Assembly: GCF_028750675.1 (NCBI RefSeq)
Contig: NZ_JAQQPZ010000013.1
Location: forward strand, 1,166,941-1,230,940
Length of the DNA stretch: 64,000 nt
Reading direction: 5' to 3'
Source: Shewanella metallivivens
GTDB lineage: Bacteria; Pseudomonadota; Gammaproteobacteria; Enterobacterales; Shewanellaceae
This document shows positions 40,912 through 50,861 of this stretch, one piece after another; position 1 is the stretch's first letter; every line of letters begins with the position of its first letter. A program made the translations under genes and the position numbers. The notes under the pieces are model-generated. The model was not told the origin of the DNA. It was given only the letters and a program-made list of their open reading frames with translations, and made no database searches.

Positions 40912-43900
40912 TAATCGTTTTTTTCTTGGTTGAGTAACGCTAAACAATTAATGGCCGTCAGCGGTTTGCTTAATAAAAAGCCTTGTACTTGATCGCATCC
41001 ACCGTCGCGCAAGAAATTAAGCTGCTCGTGAGTTTCAACCCCTTCGGCAACCACATTGAGCTCTAAACTGTGGGCGAGCGTGATTATTGCGCTGGTGATG
41101 GCTGCATCGTCTGGATCTTCGGTAATGTCGCGCACAAATTCTTGATCAATTTTTAAGGTATCTATTGGGAACCGTTTTAAATAGCTTAAGCTTGAATAGC
41201 CGGTACCAAAGTCATCAATGGCAATCGTTAAGCCTAGGGCTTTGAGTTGAGAAAGTACCGCAACGGAATCTTGCGGGTTACCCATAATCATCGATTCCGT
41301 TAGCTCAAGCTCAAGTGCGTGTGCTGGCAAACCTGACACCGCAAGGGCGACTTCGATGGTAGAAATAATGTCTGCTTTGAGCTGCCTTGCCGAGAGATTC
41401 ACGGCAACTGAAATATGCTCAAATCCTAGGCTGTGCCACAAGGCCAGTTGGCTGCAAGCTTGGTTAATGGCCCAATTACCTATTTGATTAATCATCCCGG
41501 TTTCTTCTGCTAGCGGGATAAACTCTACCGGAGAAATTACCCCAAGCTCCTGACTTTCCCAGCGAAGTAACGCTTCTAGGCCGACAATCTTTTGCGTTTT
41601 AACATTGTATTTGGGTTGGTAAACCAAATGAAATTCATTGTCCTGTAGGGCTTTTTTCAATCCAGCCTCAAGTTGAACATGGCGTGTGGCATATTGGTTG
41701 AGTTTTTCGGTGTAAAACTGAAAATTATTGCGCCCTAGTGATTTTGCATGATACATGGCGGTATCGGCATATTTAATTAACGAGGTTGTATCGTCAGCAT
41801 CTTCGGGATACAAGCTGATCCCTATCGACGGCGATATAGTCAGTGCTTTATCGTCGAGTAAGAAGGGCGTTTGGAACGCTTGTAATACTTTCTCGGCAAT
41901 AATAGTGGCCGCTTTTGTTTTAGCGACACCCTCTAAAATAATAGTAAATTCATCACCGCCTAAACGGGCAACAGTATCGCCATCACGCACTGCATTTTGT
42001 AGACGATGAGCAACGGCTTTGAGGAGTAAATCGCCTATGTGGTGCCCCATAGAGTCGTTAATATGTTTAAAGCGGTCTAAGTCTAAAAATAATAGTGCAA
42101 CTATACTTTCAGCCCGAATGGCTTTGGTTAATGCTTGGTTGAGCCTGTCTTGAAAGAGGGTTCGGTTTGGTAATCCTGTTAAGGGGTCAAAGTTTGCCAA
42201 TACACGTAAATCTTCTTCCGCTTTTTTACGTGCAGTAATGTCGGTAAATACTGCGACAAAGTGGCTGGTTTCACCTTTGTTATCGATAACTTGGTTGATT
42301 TCAAGCCAAGCTAAGATACCACGGCGGTCACGCGTTCTAATGTTGATTTCGCCTGCCCAGTGTTTATGCCTGAGTAGCTGAGTTTCTACTGAGTTATAAA
42401 ACTCGCGCGATTGTTTGCCCATGGTTAAAAATAAGAAGTGTTTACCCACCACATCGCGGTGTTTAAAGCCGGTAATACGGCTAAATGCTGGGTTAACTGA
42501 GCGGACTTGATAATCGAGCTCTCCGACCACTACCGCTTCGTTCATGCTAAACAGTACTTGTGATGACAGTTTGAGTTCGTTTTCGGTCAACTTACGGCTG
42601 GTAATGTCTTTATGGGTGCCAGCCATCCGTAGTGGAGTGTTATTACTATCGCGTTCAACCACTTGACCACGGTCTAAAAGCCAAGACCATTGCCCAGGCT
42701 TGATTTCAACACGGTACTCGGCTTCAAAAAATTCAGTGTCACCATTAAGGTGGTCATTAAGCAGTTTTTCTACTTTGGGTTTGTCTTCTGGGTGAATACT
42801 GTGGGTTAGTAATTGGTCTTTTAAAGAGGCATTGACTGGCTCAACCATATTGGTTCGATAGACTTTATCATCTTTAATATTCCAGTCCCACATGCCATCG
42901 CCAGAGGCCCATAATGCAAGTTTAAGGCGCTCTTCTGAAGCGCGAATACTTGAGTCAAATTCGCGTTGTTTAGCGAGTTTCTTTTGTCTTGATAGCAATA
43001 ACCACAACACCATTAATAACCCTATGGTGCCATATAATAGATAAGCCCAAACGGTCATATAAACCGGTGGTACGACTGACACTTTAACATTAAGCGTGTA
43101 TTGACTGAATTGGTTGGTACCCAGTGCATGGCGAACGTTTAAGGTGTATTCACCTGGTGATAAGTTTGTGTAAGTAATATGGTTGCCTTGAGTCAGGCTA
43201 TGCCACTCATTGTCTACACCGTTTAATTTATAGCTGAATCGATTTAAGCCTGGGTAATTAAAGTTGAGCGAACCTATCTCAAAGGTGATGACCTGTTTCT
43301 CGTAGGGCATATCAATTTTGGGAGCGTGACTCAGGTCGAGAATAGGATATGAGGTTTCACCAATGGTGTACTTAGTGAGTGCGAGTTTGTTCTCAGGGCG
43401 CTGACTCGGCACTTTTTCTGGGTCAAAATGGTTTAAGCCTTTAATCCCGCCAAACCATAATGAGCCGTCTTTTTCTTTAAATTTTGCTGCACCATTAAAT
43501 TCGTTGGCTTGCAGTCCTTCAAACACATTATAGGCAATAAAGCTTTTTCTACTTGGGTTAAAACGTGATATTCCCGAGTTGGTGCTTAACCATAAATCGT
43601 GCTTATTATCTTCTAAAATGGCATAAATCGTATTGCTGCTGTTGTCGGCATTGACATCCATACGTTCAAATTTAAAGCTACCATATTCAACGGTGAGCTT
43701 GTCGATACCGCCATGGGTGGCCACCCAAAAGTCGCCATTTTCAGTTAATAAAAAGTCTCTTACTCGGTTATCGCTTAAGCTATAAACATTGTCTGGGTCG
43801 TGGGTTAAAAAGTTGAGTTGTTGTTTTTCTGGATCAAGCCTAACAACGCCGCCCATAGTGCCTAGCCAGAGAAAATCTTGACTAAAATGCAGGGTAATAA

Positions 43901-45422
43901 TTTGATGTTTATACGGCGAGTACTCAGATTGAAAACCAAAGTTATAGGCCATCATGCGGCCGGTGTGTTCTGAAATAAAGTACAAGCCTTGCGATGTGGC
44001 GATCCATAAGCGATCTTTGTTATCAAACTCGAGACTGCGAATTTGCGTGTCGGCTCGAAATTGCTCGTTGGCCGGTTGTACTTGTTCTAAGTTATTATTG
44101 CTGTCTAGAGTAAATAACCCTAGGTTGGTGGCAAACCACAATAAGCCTTGCTTGTCTTGAACAATGTCGTGCACAGTTAATGCAAGGTTTTCAATAGGAA
44201 GCGAGAGCTTATTGGCAAAGAGGTCGTTGATATAATAGTAATTGGCATCGTGCGGCTTTAAATATTTTACACCAGCGCCATCGGTACCAATCCACAAGCG
44301 CTGCTGTTCATCACGAAATACAGCACGGATCATGTTCGCCATTCCGGGTGAGCCAGTTTGATAGTCGTAATAATGGCTAAAAAATTGTTGGTCAAGATTG
44401 AGTTTGTCTATGCCTGAATAACCAGTACCTATCCATAAGGTGCCGCTGGGGTCGAGCATTAATGTTTGCAGAGTATTGGCACTAATGCTGCTCAGTGCTT
44501 GTGGGTCGTGTTTGTATACAGAACTCACCCATTTTCCATCTATATAATCGAGTTTGAATAAGCCAGTATTTTGGCCTATCGCAAAAATTTGATTAGCATT
44601 GACTACGGTAAAATCGGTAATACGACGATTTTCAGTATAGTTGTTTCCACGTGACCATATGAGCTCCCTTTCATGGGTGTCGAGGTTATAGCGCCAAATT
44701 TGATTGTCTATAGCCAGCCATACGGAGTAAACCGAACTGGATTTTATTTGGTTTACGCTCATGTTAGCGGGAATGTCGAGGCGGATAATGGTGTTGCTGT
44801 CAATCGCAAATGTACCATGTGCTTGAGTGCCTACAACGATGTACTTGTTATCAACATTGGCAAGACTGGTTATATCCGCAATGATATTTGCCCCTAAATT
44901 TACCGGGGTAATTTTTTCGGTTTTTAGTGGTAATAAGTAAAGCCCTGCATGCGTTCCTATCCATAAAGTATCGCCAATCACGGATAGTTTAGTGATTTGT
45001 AAGTCAGCTAAACCTTGTGCTTGCTTATATTGGGTAAATTCACCGGTGGTGAGGTTGAGCTTATTGAGACCTTCGTTATAGGTACCGACCCATAAATCGC
45101 CGTCGGGAGATTGCAAAATATCGGTAATAAAGTTACCTGATATGCTGTTACTGTTAGTTGATTTTTTTAAATACAGATTGAAATCGACGCCATTATAACT
45201 GTGAAGGCCGTCTTGAGTGCCAATCCATAACATACCCGCGCTGTCCATAAATAAACGGGTGATAGAGTTTTGGTTAAGGCCACCTTCAGTATTAAAGTGC
45301 TCAAACTTCACCTCAGCAAGATTATCGTTAGCATTTATTTTTTGCGCTGAAACTGACATTGAAAACATCAATGTCAGTAACATTAACCACTGTGCTAAAT
45401 GCTTAAATACACGAAAATTCAA
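40911..45422 (-). CDS. Propeller-type sensor with PAS-PAS-GGDEF-EAL
   Basis: A 1503-residue membrane sensor for cyclic-di-GMP. Signal peptide (1-26), then a periplasmic region of two-component-regulator propeller repeats (about 40-700, repeating LWIGT-type blades), a Y_Y_Y domain (about 705-785; YKLNGVDNEWHSL), a membrane helix (about 788-812), two PAS/PAC regions (about 820-945 and 950-1070), GGDEF (intact GGDEF near 1153) and EAL (EALLRW near 1281, DDFGTG, VAEGVE). Both catalytic motifs look intact. No histidine kinase domain is present, so signalling is by c-di-GMP. Ligand unknown. Confidence 0.92.
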   Translation of the reverse strand: MNFRVFKHLAQWLMLLTLMFSMSVSAQKINANDNLAEVKFEHFNTEGGLNQNSITRLFMDSAGMLWIGTQDGLHSYNGVDFNLYLKKSTNSNSISGNFITDILQSPDGDLWVGTYNEGLNKLNLTTGEFTQYKQAQGLADLQITKLSVIGDTLWIGTHAGLYLLPLKTEKITPVNLGANIIADITSLANVDNKYIVVGTQAHGTFAIDSNTIIRLDIPANMSVNQIKSSSVYSVWLAIDNQIWRYNLDTHERELIWSRGNNYTENRRITDFTVVNANQIFAIGQNTGLFKLDYIDGKWVSSVYKHDPQALSSISANTLQTLMLDPSGTLWIGTGYSGIDKLNLDQQFFSHYYDYQTGSPGMANMIRAVFRDEQQRLWIGTDGAGVKYLKPHDANYYYINDLFANKLSLPIENLALTVHDIVQDKQGLLWFATNLGLFTLDSNNNLEQVQPANEQFRADTQIRSLEFDNKDRLWIATSQGLYFISEHTGRMMAYNFGFQSEYSPYKHQIITLHFSQDFLWLGTMGGVVRLDPEKQQLNFLTHDPDNVYSLSDNRVRDFLLTENGDFWVATHGGIDKLTVEYGSFKFERMDVNADNSSNTIYAILEDNKHDLWLSTNSGISRFNPSRKSFIAYNVFEGLQANEFNGAAKFKEKDGSLWFGGIKGLNHFDPEKVPSQRPENKLALTKYTIGETSYPILDLSHAPKIDMPYEKQVITFEIGSLNFNYPGLNRFSYKLNGVDNEWHSLTQGNHITYTNLSPGEYTLNVRHALGTNQFSQYTLNVKVSVVPPVYMTVWAYLLYGTIGLLMVLWLLLSRQKKLAKQREFDSSIRASEERLKLALWASGDGMWDWNIKDDKVYRTNMVEPVNASLKDQLLTHSIHPEDKPKVEKLLNDHLNGDTEFFEAEYRVEIKPGQWSWLLDRGQVVERDSNNTPLRMAGTHKDITSRKLTENELKLSSQVLFSMNEAVVVGELDYQVRSVNPAFSRITGFKHRDVVGKHFLFLTMGKQSREFYNSVETQLLRHKHWAGEINIRTRDRRGILAWLEINQVIDNKGETSHFVAVFTDITARKKAEEDLRVLANFDPLTGLPNRTLFQDRLNQALTKAIRAESIVALLFLDLDRFKHINDSMGHHIGDLLLKAVAHRLQNAVRDGDTVARLGGDEFTIILEGVAKTKAATIIAEKVLQAFQTPFLLDDKALTISPSIGISLYPEDADDTTSLIKYADTAMYHAKSLGRNNFQFYTEKLNQYATRHVQLEAGLKKALQDNEFHLVYQPKYNVKTQKIVGLEALLRWESQELGVISPVEFIPLAEETGMINQIGNWAINQACSQLALWHSLGFEHISVAVNLSARQLKADIISTIEVALAVSGLPAHALELELTESMIMGNPQDSVAVLSQLKALGLTIAIDDFGTGYSSLSYLKRFPIDTLKIDQEFVRDITEDPDDAAITSAIITLAHSLELNVVAEGVETHEQLNFLRDGGCDQVQGFLLSKPLTAINCLALLNQEKND

Positions 45423-45628
45423 ATCTCACCTTTATCTATTTTATGTAAAACAGGCTATATATTAACGTTATGTTAACAGGAAAACTGTTGGTTAAATCCC
45501 TTAAATTCAATTACTCACAATTTACCAAGTGATTGCGTTCAATAAGGTTAATATTTATGCATAAAAACTGACAGCTTTATATGCGATACGCAATCGAAAT
45601 ATACATTTTTTGTGACTTTATGTGATAG

Positions 45629-46546
45629 CTATGGGAGACTTTTTTGTTGTTGATATTGCTGAATGATATCGTCAATGAGTTGGTCTTTGTCTAACCACAG
45701 TTTATTAAGCCAACGTTGAAACTCGACTCGTGTCTCAGGGTCACTAAAATAGGTCTTGGCATCAACATGGGGGACAGGTAACACTTCTACTCGCATGACA
45801 ACTTTACTGGTTTTGCCATGCATCACATTACCTAAAACGCGTTCAGATGTTTCTGGGTAAACCAAAGTGATGTTGAGTAAGTTGGTAAATTGCTCGCCCA
45901 TGGCTGATAACGTAAAGGCGATGCCACTGGCTTTGGGGCGCAATAAATGCCGATAAGGTGAGTTTTGACGCTGACGTTTTTCTTCGGTAAAGCGGCTGCC
46001 CTCAACATAGTTGATGATTGACGTTGGGGTATGCTTGAATCGCTCGCAAGCTTTACGGGTTGTTTGTAGATCTTTGCCTTTTAGTTTTGGATTTTTTTTG
46101 AGTTTCGCTGCGCTGGTGCGGTTCATAAATGGCATGTCTAATGCCCAACAACCTAGGCCTAAAATAGGTACGTATAACAACTCTTTTTTCAGAAAAAACT
46201 TCAACATAGGAATGTGGTTACGGAGCAGGTAAGTTTGCGCTGCAATATCAAACCCACTGACATGGTTGCTAATTAATAAGTACCAACCGTTTGGATCGAG
46301 CTTATCTAACCCGCTAACATCCCATTCAATATTTGAAATTAAATATAAGATTCCGCCATTACACGTCGCCCACGCCCACATAAAGCGGTTCATGACAGTG
46401 GTTAGCGCTCTGCGAACAGCCATAAATGGCAGCAGTAACTTAATGATACCGCCAATCGTTAACAGTGAACCCCATAAACTGGTATTAATGATCAGCAGGG
46501 TCGAACTGATAATAAACAGCAACGTACTGGGTAAAAACGTTAGCAT
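45629..46546 (-). CDS. PlsC-family acyltransferase (YihG type), downstream copy
   Basis: A 305-residue membrane acyltransferase with N-terminal helices (about residues 3-30). It has the HxxxxD motif in ISNHVSGFD and the YVEGSRF block (FxEGTR-type), plus FMNRTSAAKLKKNPKLKGKDLQTTRKACERF in parts. It transfers acyl groups to lysophosphatidic acid or a similar acceptor. It lies 6 bp after its paralogue, forming a tandem pair. The best match I recall is E. coli YihG. Confidence 0.88.
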   Translation of the reverse strand: MLTFLPSTLLFIISSTLLIINTSLWGSLLTIGGIIKLLLPFMAVRRALTTVMNRFMWAWATCNGGILYLISNIEWDVSGLDKLDPNGWYLLISNHVSGFDIAAQTYLLRNHIPMLKFFLKKELLYVPILGLGCWALDMPFMNRTSAAKLKKNPKLKGKDLQTTRKACERFKHTPTSIINYVEGSRFTEEKRQRQNSPYRHLLRPKASGIAFTLSAMGEQFTNLLNITLVYPETSERVLGNVMHGKTSKVVMRVEVLPVPHVDAKTYFSDPETRVEFQRWLNKLWLDKDQLIDDIIQQYQQQKSLP

Positions 46547-46552
46547 GACTGG

Positions 46553-47449
46553 CTATACCTTGTGGTTAACTTTGTCGGCAAGTATTTGTAACTGCTTGTC
46601 TTTTTTTAACCAAATCTGATTAAGCTGCTCTTGAAAGCTAATTTTGAACTCGCGATCTGTTAAGTAATCTCCGCGCATTGCTTGCGGAATGTCACTGATA
46701 CTAACATGCACATGAACGTCGTTTAATGCGCCGCAAATGTATTGCCAATAACTGGGTACATCATTGGGGTAATAAATAGTGACATCGACTAATTTATGAA
46801 TGTGTTCGCCCATGGCTGAAAGCGCAAAAGCCATGCCACCCGCTTTTGGTTTTAATAGGTGTTTAAATGTCGATTGTTGTTTGTCGTGCTTGGCCTGGGT
46901 AAAACGCGTGCCTTCAACAAAGTTCATGATACTCACTGGCTTAGTTTTAAACTTTTCACAAGCTTTACGAGTGATTTCAATATCTTTTCCTTTTAATTTT
47001 GGATTTTTACGCAATTCAGCGGAGCTATAACGGCGCATAAAAGGAAAGTCTAGCGCCCACCAAGCTAATCCAAGTACAGGCACAAAAATCAATTCTTGTT
47101 TGAGGAAGAACTTTAAAAATGGGATTTTACGATTGAAAACGCGCTGCAGGATTAAAATATCGACCCATGATTGGTGGTTAGCAATGACCATGTACCATTC
47201 TTGTTCAGAAAACTGCTGATCGCCTGTTATGTGAATACGCATTGGGTGAAAAATGCTTTCAACCACTGTATTTACGCTAATCCAGCCAGTGGCGCAGTTA
47301 TCTAAAATATGGCTACAGCCTTTTTGAAAAAGACCAATGGGTATCAGCTTGACAATACTAAAGACGAGGATTGGAATTGTCCAAAAGACAGTATTCAATA
47401 CATAAAAGATGAAAGCTAAACAGCCTTTGATTTTCGAAAACAGCGACAT
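46553..47449 (-). CDS. PlsC-family acyltransferase (YihG type), upstream copy
   Basis: A 298-residue paralogue of the preceding gene. It has the HxxxxD motif in ANHQSWVD, FVEGTRFT, and RRYSSAELRKNPKLKGKDIEITRKACEKF in parts. An N-terminal hydrophobic segment spans about residues 11-35. The start at 47449 has AGGAGA close upstream on the minus strand. Both catalytic motifs are intact in both copies, so both are probably active, perhaps with different acyl or acceptor preference. Confidence 0.9.
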   Translation of the reverse strand: MSLFSKIKGCLAFIFYVLNTVFWTIPILVFSIVKLIPIGLFQKGCSHILDNCATGWISVNTVVESIFHPMRIHITGDQQFSEQEWYMVIANHQSWVDILILQRVFNRKIPFLKFFLKQELIFVPVLGLAWWALDFPFMRRYSSAELRKNPKLKGKDIEITRKACEKFKTKPVSIMNFVEGTRFTQAKHDKQQSTFKHLLKPKAGGMAFALSAMGEHIHKLVDVTIYYPNDVPSYWQYICGALNDVHVHVSISDIPQAMRGDYLTDREFKISFQEQLNQIWLKKDKQLQILADKVNHKV

Positions 47450-47528
47450 TTTTCTCTCCTATTAAACGGAGAGCTATGTTACTCGTAGTCGAGGTATTGC
47501 TCAATAAATACAACAGTTAAAATCGACT

Positions 47529-49052
47529 TTATTGTTGATTAAGTTTGGCGAGTAAGCGATCCATCGCCCGATAACCAAGCGCTTGGGCAATATGTTCACG
47601 CTCGGTCGTGGTTGATTGTTGTAGATCTGCAATGGTGCGTGCGACCCGTTGAATGCGGTGAAAACTGCGTACTGATAGCCCTAAACTCACCACACTTTGC
47701 TCTAAAAACACTAAGTCTTGCTGACTAATATTACTGTCTTGTTTTAACTGTTTCGGAGTTAATTCGCTGTTGAGTACGCCCGCGCGAGCCAATTGACACT
47801 CTCGCGCAAGTTTAACGCGCTTGGCGATATCGACACTGGTTTCTCCGGGTTGATGTTTTTGGGTTAGGGTACCTGAGGGCAATTTGGGTACATCAACCGT
47901 TAAATCAAATCTGTCTAAAAACGGCCCTGACAAACGTGAGAGGTAGCGCTGAATTTGGTCTGGGGTCGAACGAGCACGTTCGGTATCACCACAAGGACTT
48001 GGGTTCATGGCCGCAATGAGTTGAAATCGGCTTGAAAAAGTCAATTTTGCCGCTGCACGCGAGATTTCAACTCGGCCGGTTTCAAGGGGCTCGCGTAAAC
48101 AGTCGAGTACTTTACGGGGAAACTCAGCGATTTCATCTAAAAATAATATCCCCCGATGAGCCAATGAAATCTCTCCCGGTTTAGGGTGGCTACCACCACC
48201 AATTAATGCGATAGATGAGCAAGTATGATGTGGAGAACGAAAGGGACGATTTAAAAAATCTTGTGGCTTAATATGCAAGCCTGCTACCGAATGAATGGCT
48301 GCAACTTCAATGGCTTCATCGTACGATAACGCAGGTAACAGCGGGATAATTCGATTGGCAAGCATACTTTTTCCTGTTCCTGGTGGTCCAAGAAACAGCA
48401 TGTTGTGCGAGCCGGCCGCGGCAATTTCTAATCCTTGCTTTGCTTGATATTGGCCAATGACATCACTCATGCATAATAAGTTGTCAGCAACTGGCGATTC
48501 GTCTATCCATTCTGGTTGGGTGTCGAGTAATGGCAGTTGTGCTTGACCATGTAAAAATGCGGCCAGATTTTGTAAATGTGCCACAAAGTAGCTGTGGTGA
48601 TACCCCACGAGCTCCGCTTCGTGACGATTATCGATAGGCATAAAAAAATGGTGTTGATCATTACGCGCCGCAATAATGGCAGGTAACAAACCTGTGCAAG
48701 GTCTGACTTGCCCAGACAAGGCTAACTCACCGACAAATTCACATTGGTGTAAGGCTTTGGTTGGCACCTGATTGGATGCGGCTAAAATACCGATGGCGAT
48801 GGGCAGATCGTAACGGCCGCCCTGTTTGGGCAAATCTGCTGGCGCGAGGTTGACAGTAATGCGTCGCTGGGGAAATTCAAAACCTGCATTGATTAATGCT
48901 GACCTAACACGTTCTTTGGCTTCTTTGACCGAAGCCTCTGGTAGGCCCACTAAATTAAATGCGGGTAAACCATTACTTAAATGCACTTCAACAGTCACTT
49001 TAGGGGCTTCAACACCACAACTCGCTCGAGTAAACACACAGGCAATTGCCAT
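47529..49052 (-). CDS. comM: ComM/YifB Mg-chelatase-like AAA ATPase
   Basis: A 507-residue protein with an N-terminal Lon-like domain (MAIACVFTRASCGVEAPKVTVEV), AAA module Walker A LGPPGTGKSMLANR and Walker B ILFLDEIAEF, and a C-terminal Mg-chelatase domain with SVRSFHRIQRVARTIADL. ComM is a hexameric helicase that promotes branch migration during natural transformation. The start is ATG 49052, not the TTG six bases upstream; AAAAGGA precedes it. Confidence 0.93.
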   Translation of the reverse strand: MAIACVFTRASCGVEAPKVTVEVHLSNGLPAFNLVGLPEASVKEAKERVRSALINAGFEFPQRRITVNLAPADLPKQGGRYDLPIAIGILAASNQVPTKALHQCEFVGELALSGQVRPCTGLLPAIIAARNDQHHFFMPIDNRHEAELVGYHHSYFVAHLQNLAAFLHGQAQLPLLDTQPEWIDESPVADNLLCMSDVIGQYQAKQGLEIAAAGSHNMLFLGPPGTGKSMLANRIIPLLPALSYDEAIEVAAIHSVAGLHIKPQDFLNRPFRSPHHTCSSIALIGGGSHPKPGEISLAHRGILFLDEIAEFPRKVLDCLREPLETGRVEISRAAAKLTFSSRFQLIAAMNPSPCGDTERARSTPDQIQRYLSRLSGPFLDRFDLTVDVPKLPSGTLTQKHQPGETSVDIAKRVKLARECQLARAGVLNSELTPKQLKQDSNISQQDLVFLEQSVVSLGLSVRSFHRIQRVARTIADLQQSTTTEREHIAQALGYRAMDRLLAKLNQQ

Positions 49053-49505
49053 TAACAAAATCCTTTTGTTTGAATAATATACAAATGAAGGGGTGCATAC
49101 AGTCTAGCAGCGCTGGCTGTTTTTGCTGATTTTATGGTGAGTCTGTTGGTATAAGAAGACAAAATATAATCAATTATGTTAACTAAACCTTGGTTATCTT
49201 GTTGGCTTTTGAGTAGAATACGCGCGCGTTTAAATACAGCCATAACGTGATGATACAACGCCAGCATTGCGGCTCACTTTTCCAATAAAACAGCTATTTT
49301 ACTGTAGAAAATAGCAAGCGATGATTGCCTTATTTTGATTGATAGCCTCGATGTCACCCTCCTGGCATTTTCGTCATGAAATCATCCCCAAATGGCCCAA
49401 ACCGAATTTTTGTCCCTTTGTTATTCAACAAAGTTAACTGCTTTATGAGCGAAAATCGCTACCCCATTATGACTTAGTGCTCAGTGCCTAAGCTAAAGAG
49501 AATGT
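49053..49505. other. Divergent region between comM and the CNNM-type gene
   Basis: A 453-bp spacer. It holds GCTATTTT/AAAATAGC (49293-49315) and CTTTGTT/AACAAAG hairpins but no gene I accept. The minus-strand frame at 49052-49267 has no family support and begins within a promoter-rich region. No riboswitch motif I know matches. Confidence 0.5.
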
Positions 49506-50813
49506 ATGACTATTACAGATAGTTTTTTAATTATATTGTGCCTCATTGGCATTAGCTGTTTTTTTTCGATGTCAGAAATTGCCTTGGCGGCATCACGTAA
49601 AATCCGCTTGCAAACCATGGCTGATGAAGGTGATTTACGTGCCACTAAGGTGTTAAAGCTACAAGCTCATCCGGGCAGTTTTTTCACTGTCGTGCAGATT
49701 GGCTTAAACGCGGTTGCCATTATGGGCGGTATTGTCGGTGAGTCGGCATTTCGCCCTTACTTTGAGGAAATCCTATTACCGCTGCTAGGGAATGAATGGG
49801 GCTTACAACTGAGCTTTGTTTTTTCATTCGTCACGGTGACGTCATTATTTATTTTGTTTGCTGATTTAATGCCAAAACGCATTGCGATGGTGATCCCAGA
49901 ACAGGTGGCGGTCACCTTTGTGATGCCCATTGCGTTTTGTATTACCATTTTAAAACCATTTGTATGGATTTTTAATGGTTTGGCTAATGCTATTTTTAAA
50001 TTATTGCAGGTGCCAACGGCACGAAATGATCAAGTAACGCACGATGACATTTACGCCATGATGACCGCCGGAACGGAAGCGGGTGTGATGGACAAAGGTG
50101 AGCAACAAATGATGGAAAACGTGTTTGAAATGCAGTCGGTGTCTGTGACATCGGCCATGACAGCACGTGAAAGCCTCGTGTATTTTTTACTGCAAGACAC
50201 CGAAGAAGACATTAAACAAAAGATTGCCAATAATCCCCATAACAAGTTTTTGGTGTGTGATGGTCAGTTAGATATGATCAAAGGTTTTGTGGATGCAAAA
50301 GAGTTGCTTATCCGAGTCATTAATGGCGAAAAAATTACGCTCAAGGGCAGTACATTAGTTCACAACTGTTTGATTATTCCTGACACTTTAACCTTGTCAG
50401 AGTCGATGGAATATTTTAAAAATAATCGTGCCGACTTTGCCGTGGTAATGAACGAATACGCATTAGTGGTGGGGATTGTAACCACCAATGATTTGCAAAG
50501 TGCGGTAATGGGCGCCTGGTCATTACATGAAAGCGAAGAACAAATAGTGGCCCGTGATGGCAACTCTTGGTTAGTTGACGGGGTGACACCCATTACCGAT
50601 GTAATGCGGGCATTTCATATTGAGGAATTTCCCCATAATCAAAATTACGAAACGATTGCCGGATTTATGATGTATATGCTGCGTAAGATCCCCAAGCGTA
50701 CCGATTTTGTAAACTATGCAGGCTTTAAGTTTGAAGTCGTCGACATAGATGCCTATAAAGTCGACCAATTACTGGTAACGCGGATTGATGTCGAATCACC
50801 GCCATTGCCTTAA
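49506..50813 (+). CDS. PaeA/YtfL-like CNNM transporter (DUF21-CBS-CorC/HlyC)
   Basis: A 435-residue inner-membrane protein. A DUF21 membrane domain (about residues 1-190, four helices; SFFSMSEIALAASRKIRL-type start, VQIGLNAVAIMGGIVGE) is followed by paired CBS domains (about 205-340) and a C-terminal CorC/HlyC domain (DGVTPITDVMRAF). The E. coli relative YtfL is now called PaeA and exports cadaverine and putrescine; others in the family handle magnesium. Either cargo is possible. Convergent with ilvY. Confidence 0.85.
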   Translation: MTITDSFLIILCLIGISCFFSMSEIALAASRKIRLQTMADEGDLRATKVLKLQAHPGSFFTVVQIGLNAVAIMGGIVGESAFRPYFEEILLPLLGNEWGLQLSFVFSFVTVTSLFILFADLMPKRIAMVIPEQVAVTFVMPIAFCITILKPFVWIFNGLANAIFKLLQVPTARNDQVTHDDIYAMMTAGTEAGVMDKGEQQMMENVFEMQSVSVTSAMTARESLVYFLLQDTEEDIKQKIANNPHNKFLVCDGQLDMIKGFVDAKELLIRVINGEKITLKGSTLVHNCLIIPDTLTLSESMEYFKNNRADFAVVMNEYALVVGIVTTNDLQSAVMGAWSLHESEEQIVARDGNSWLVDGVTPITDVMRAFHIEEFPHNQNYETIAGFMMYMLRKIPKRTDFVNYAGFKFEVVDIDAYKVDQLLVTRIDVESPPLP

Positions 50814-50833
50814 CGAGTTGCGTGATTGACTGT

Positions 50834-50853
50834 AAGGCGCTGTGCGCCTTTGT
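50834..50853 (+). terminator. Weak hairpin after the CNNM-type gene
   Basis: AAGGCGC (50834-50840) and GCGCCTT (50844-50850), followed only by TGTT. A weak terminator at best; the stronger candidate lies inside ilvY. Confidence 0.5.
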
Positions 50854-50861
50854 TAACGTCA

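Noticed and set aside
49052..49267. Minus-strand frame of 71 residues upstream of comM
   Set aside because: It ends at the comM start region, has no recognisable domain and occupies the divergent promoter area, so it is most likely chance.
49268..49505. Metal riboswitch upstream of the CNNM-type transporter
   Set aside because: Small hairpins exist, but none of the conserved yybP-ykoY or M-box core sequences is visible.
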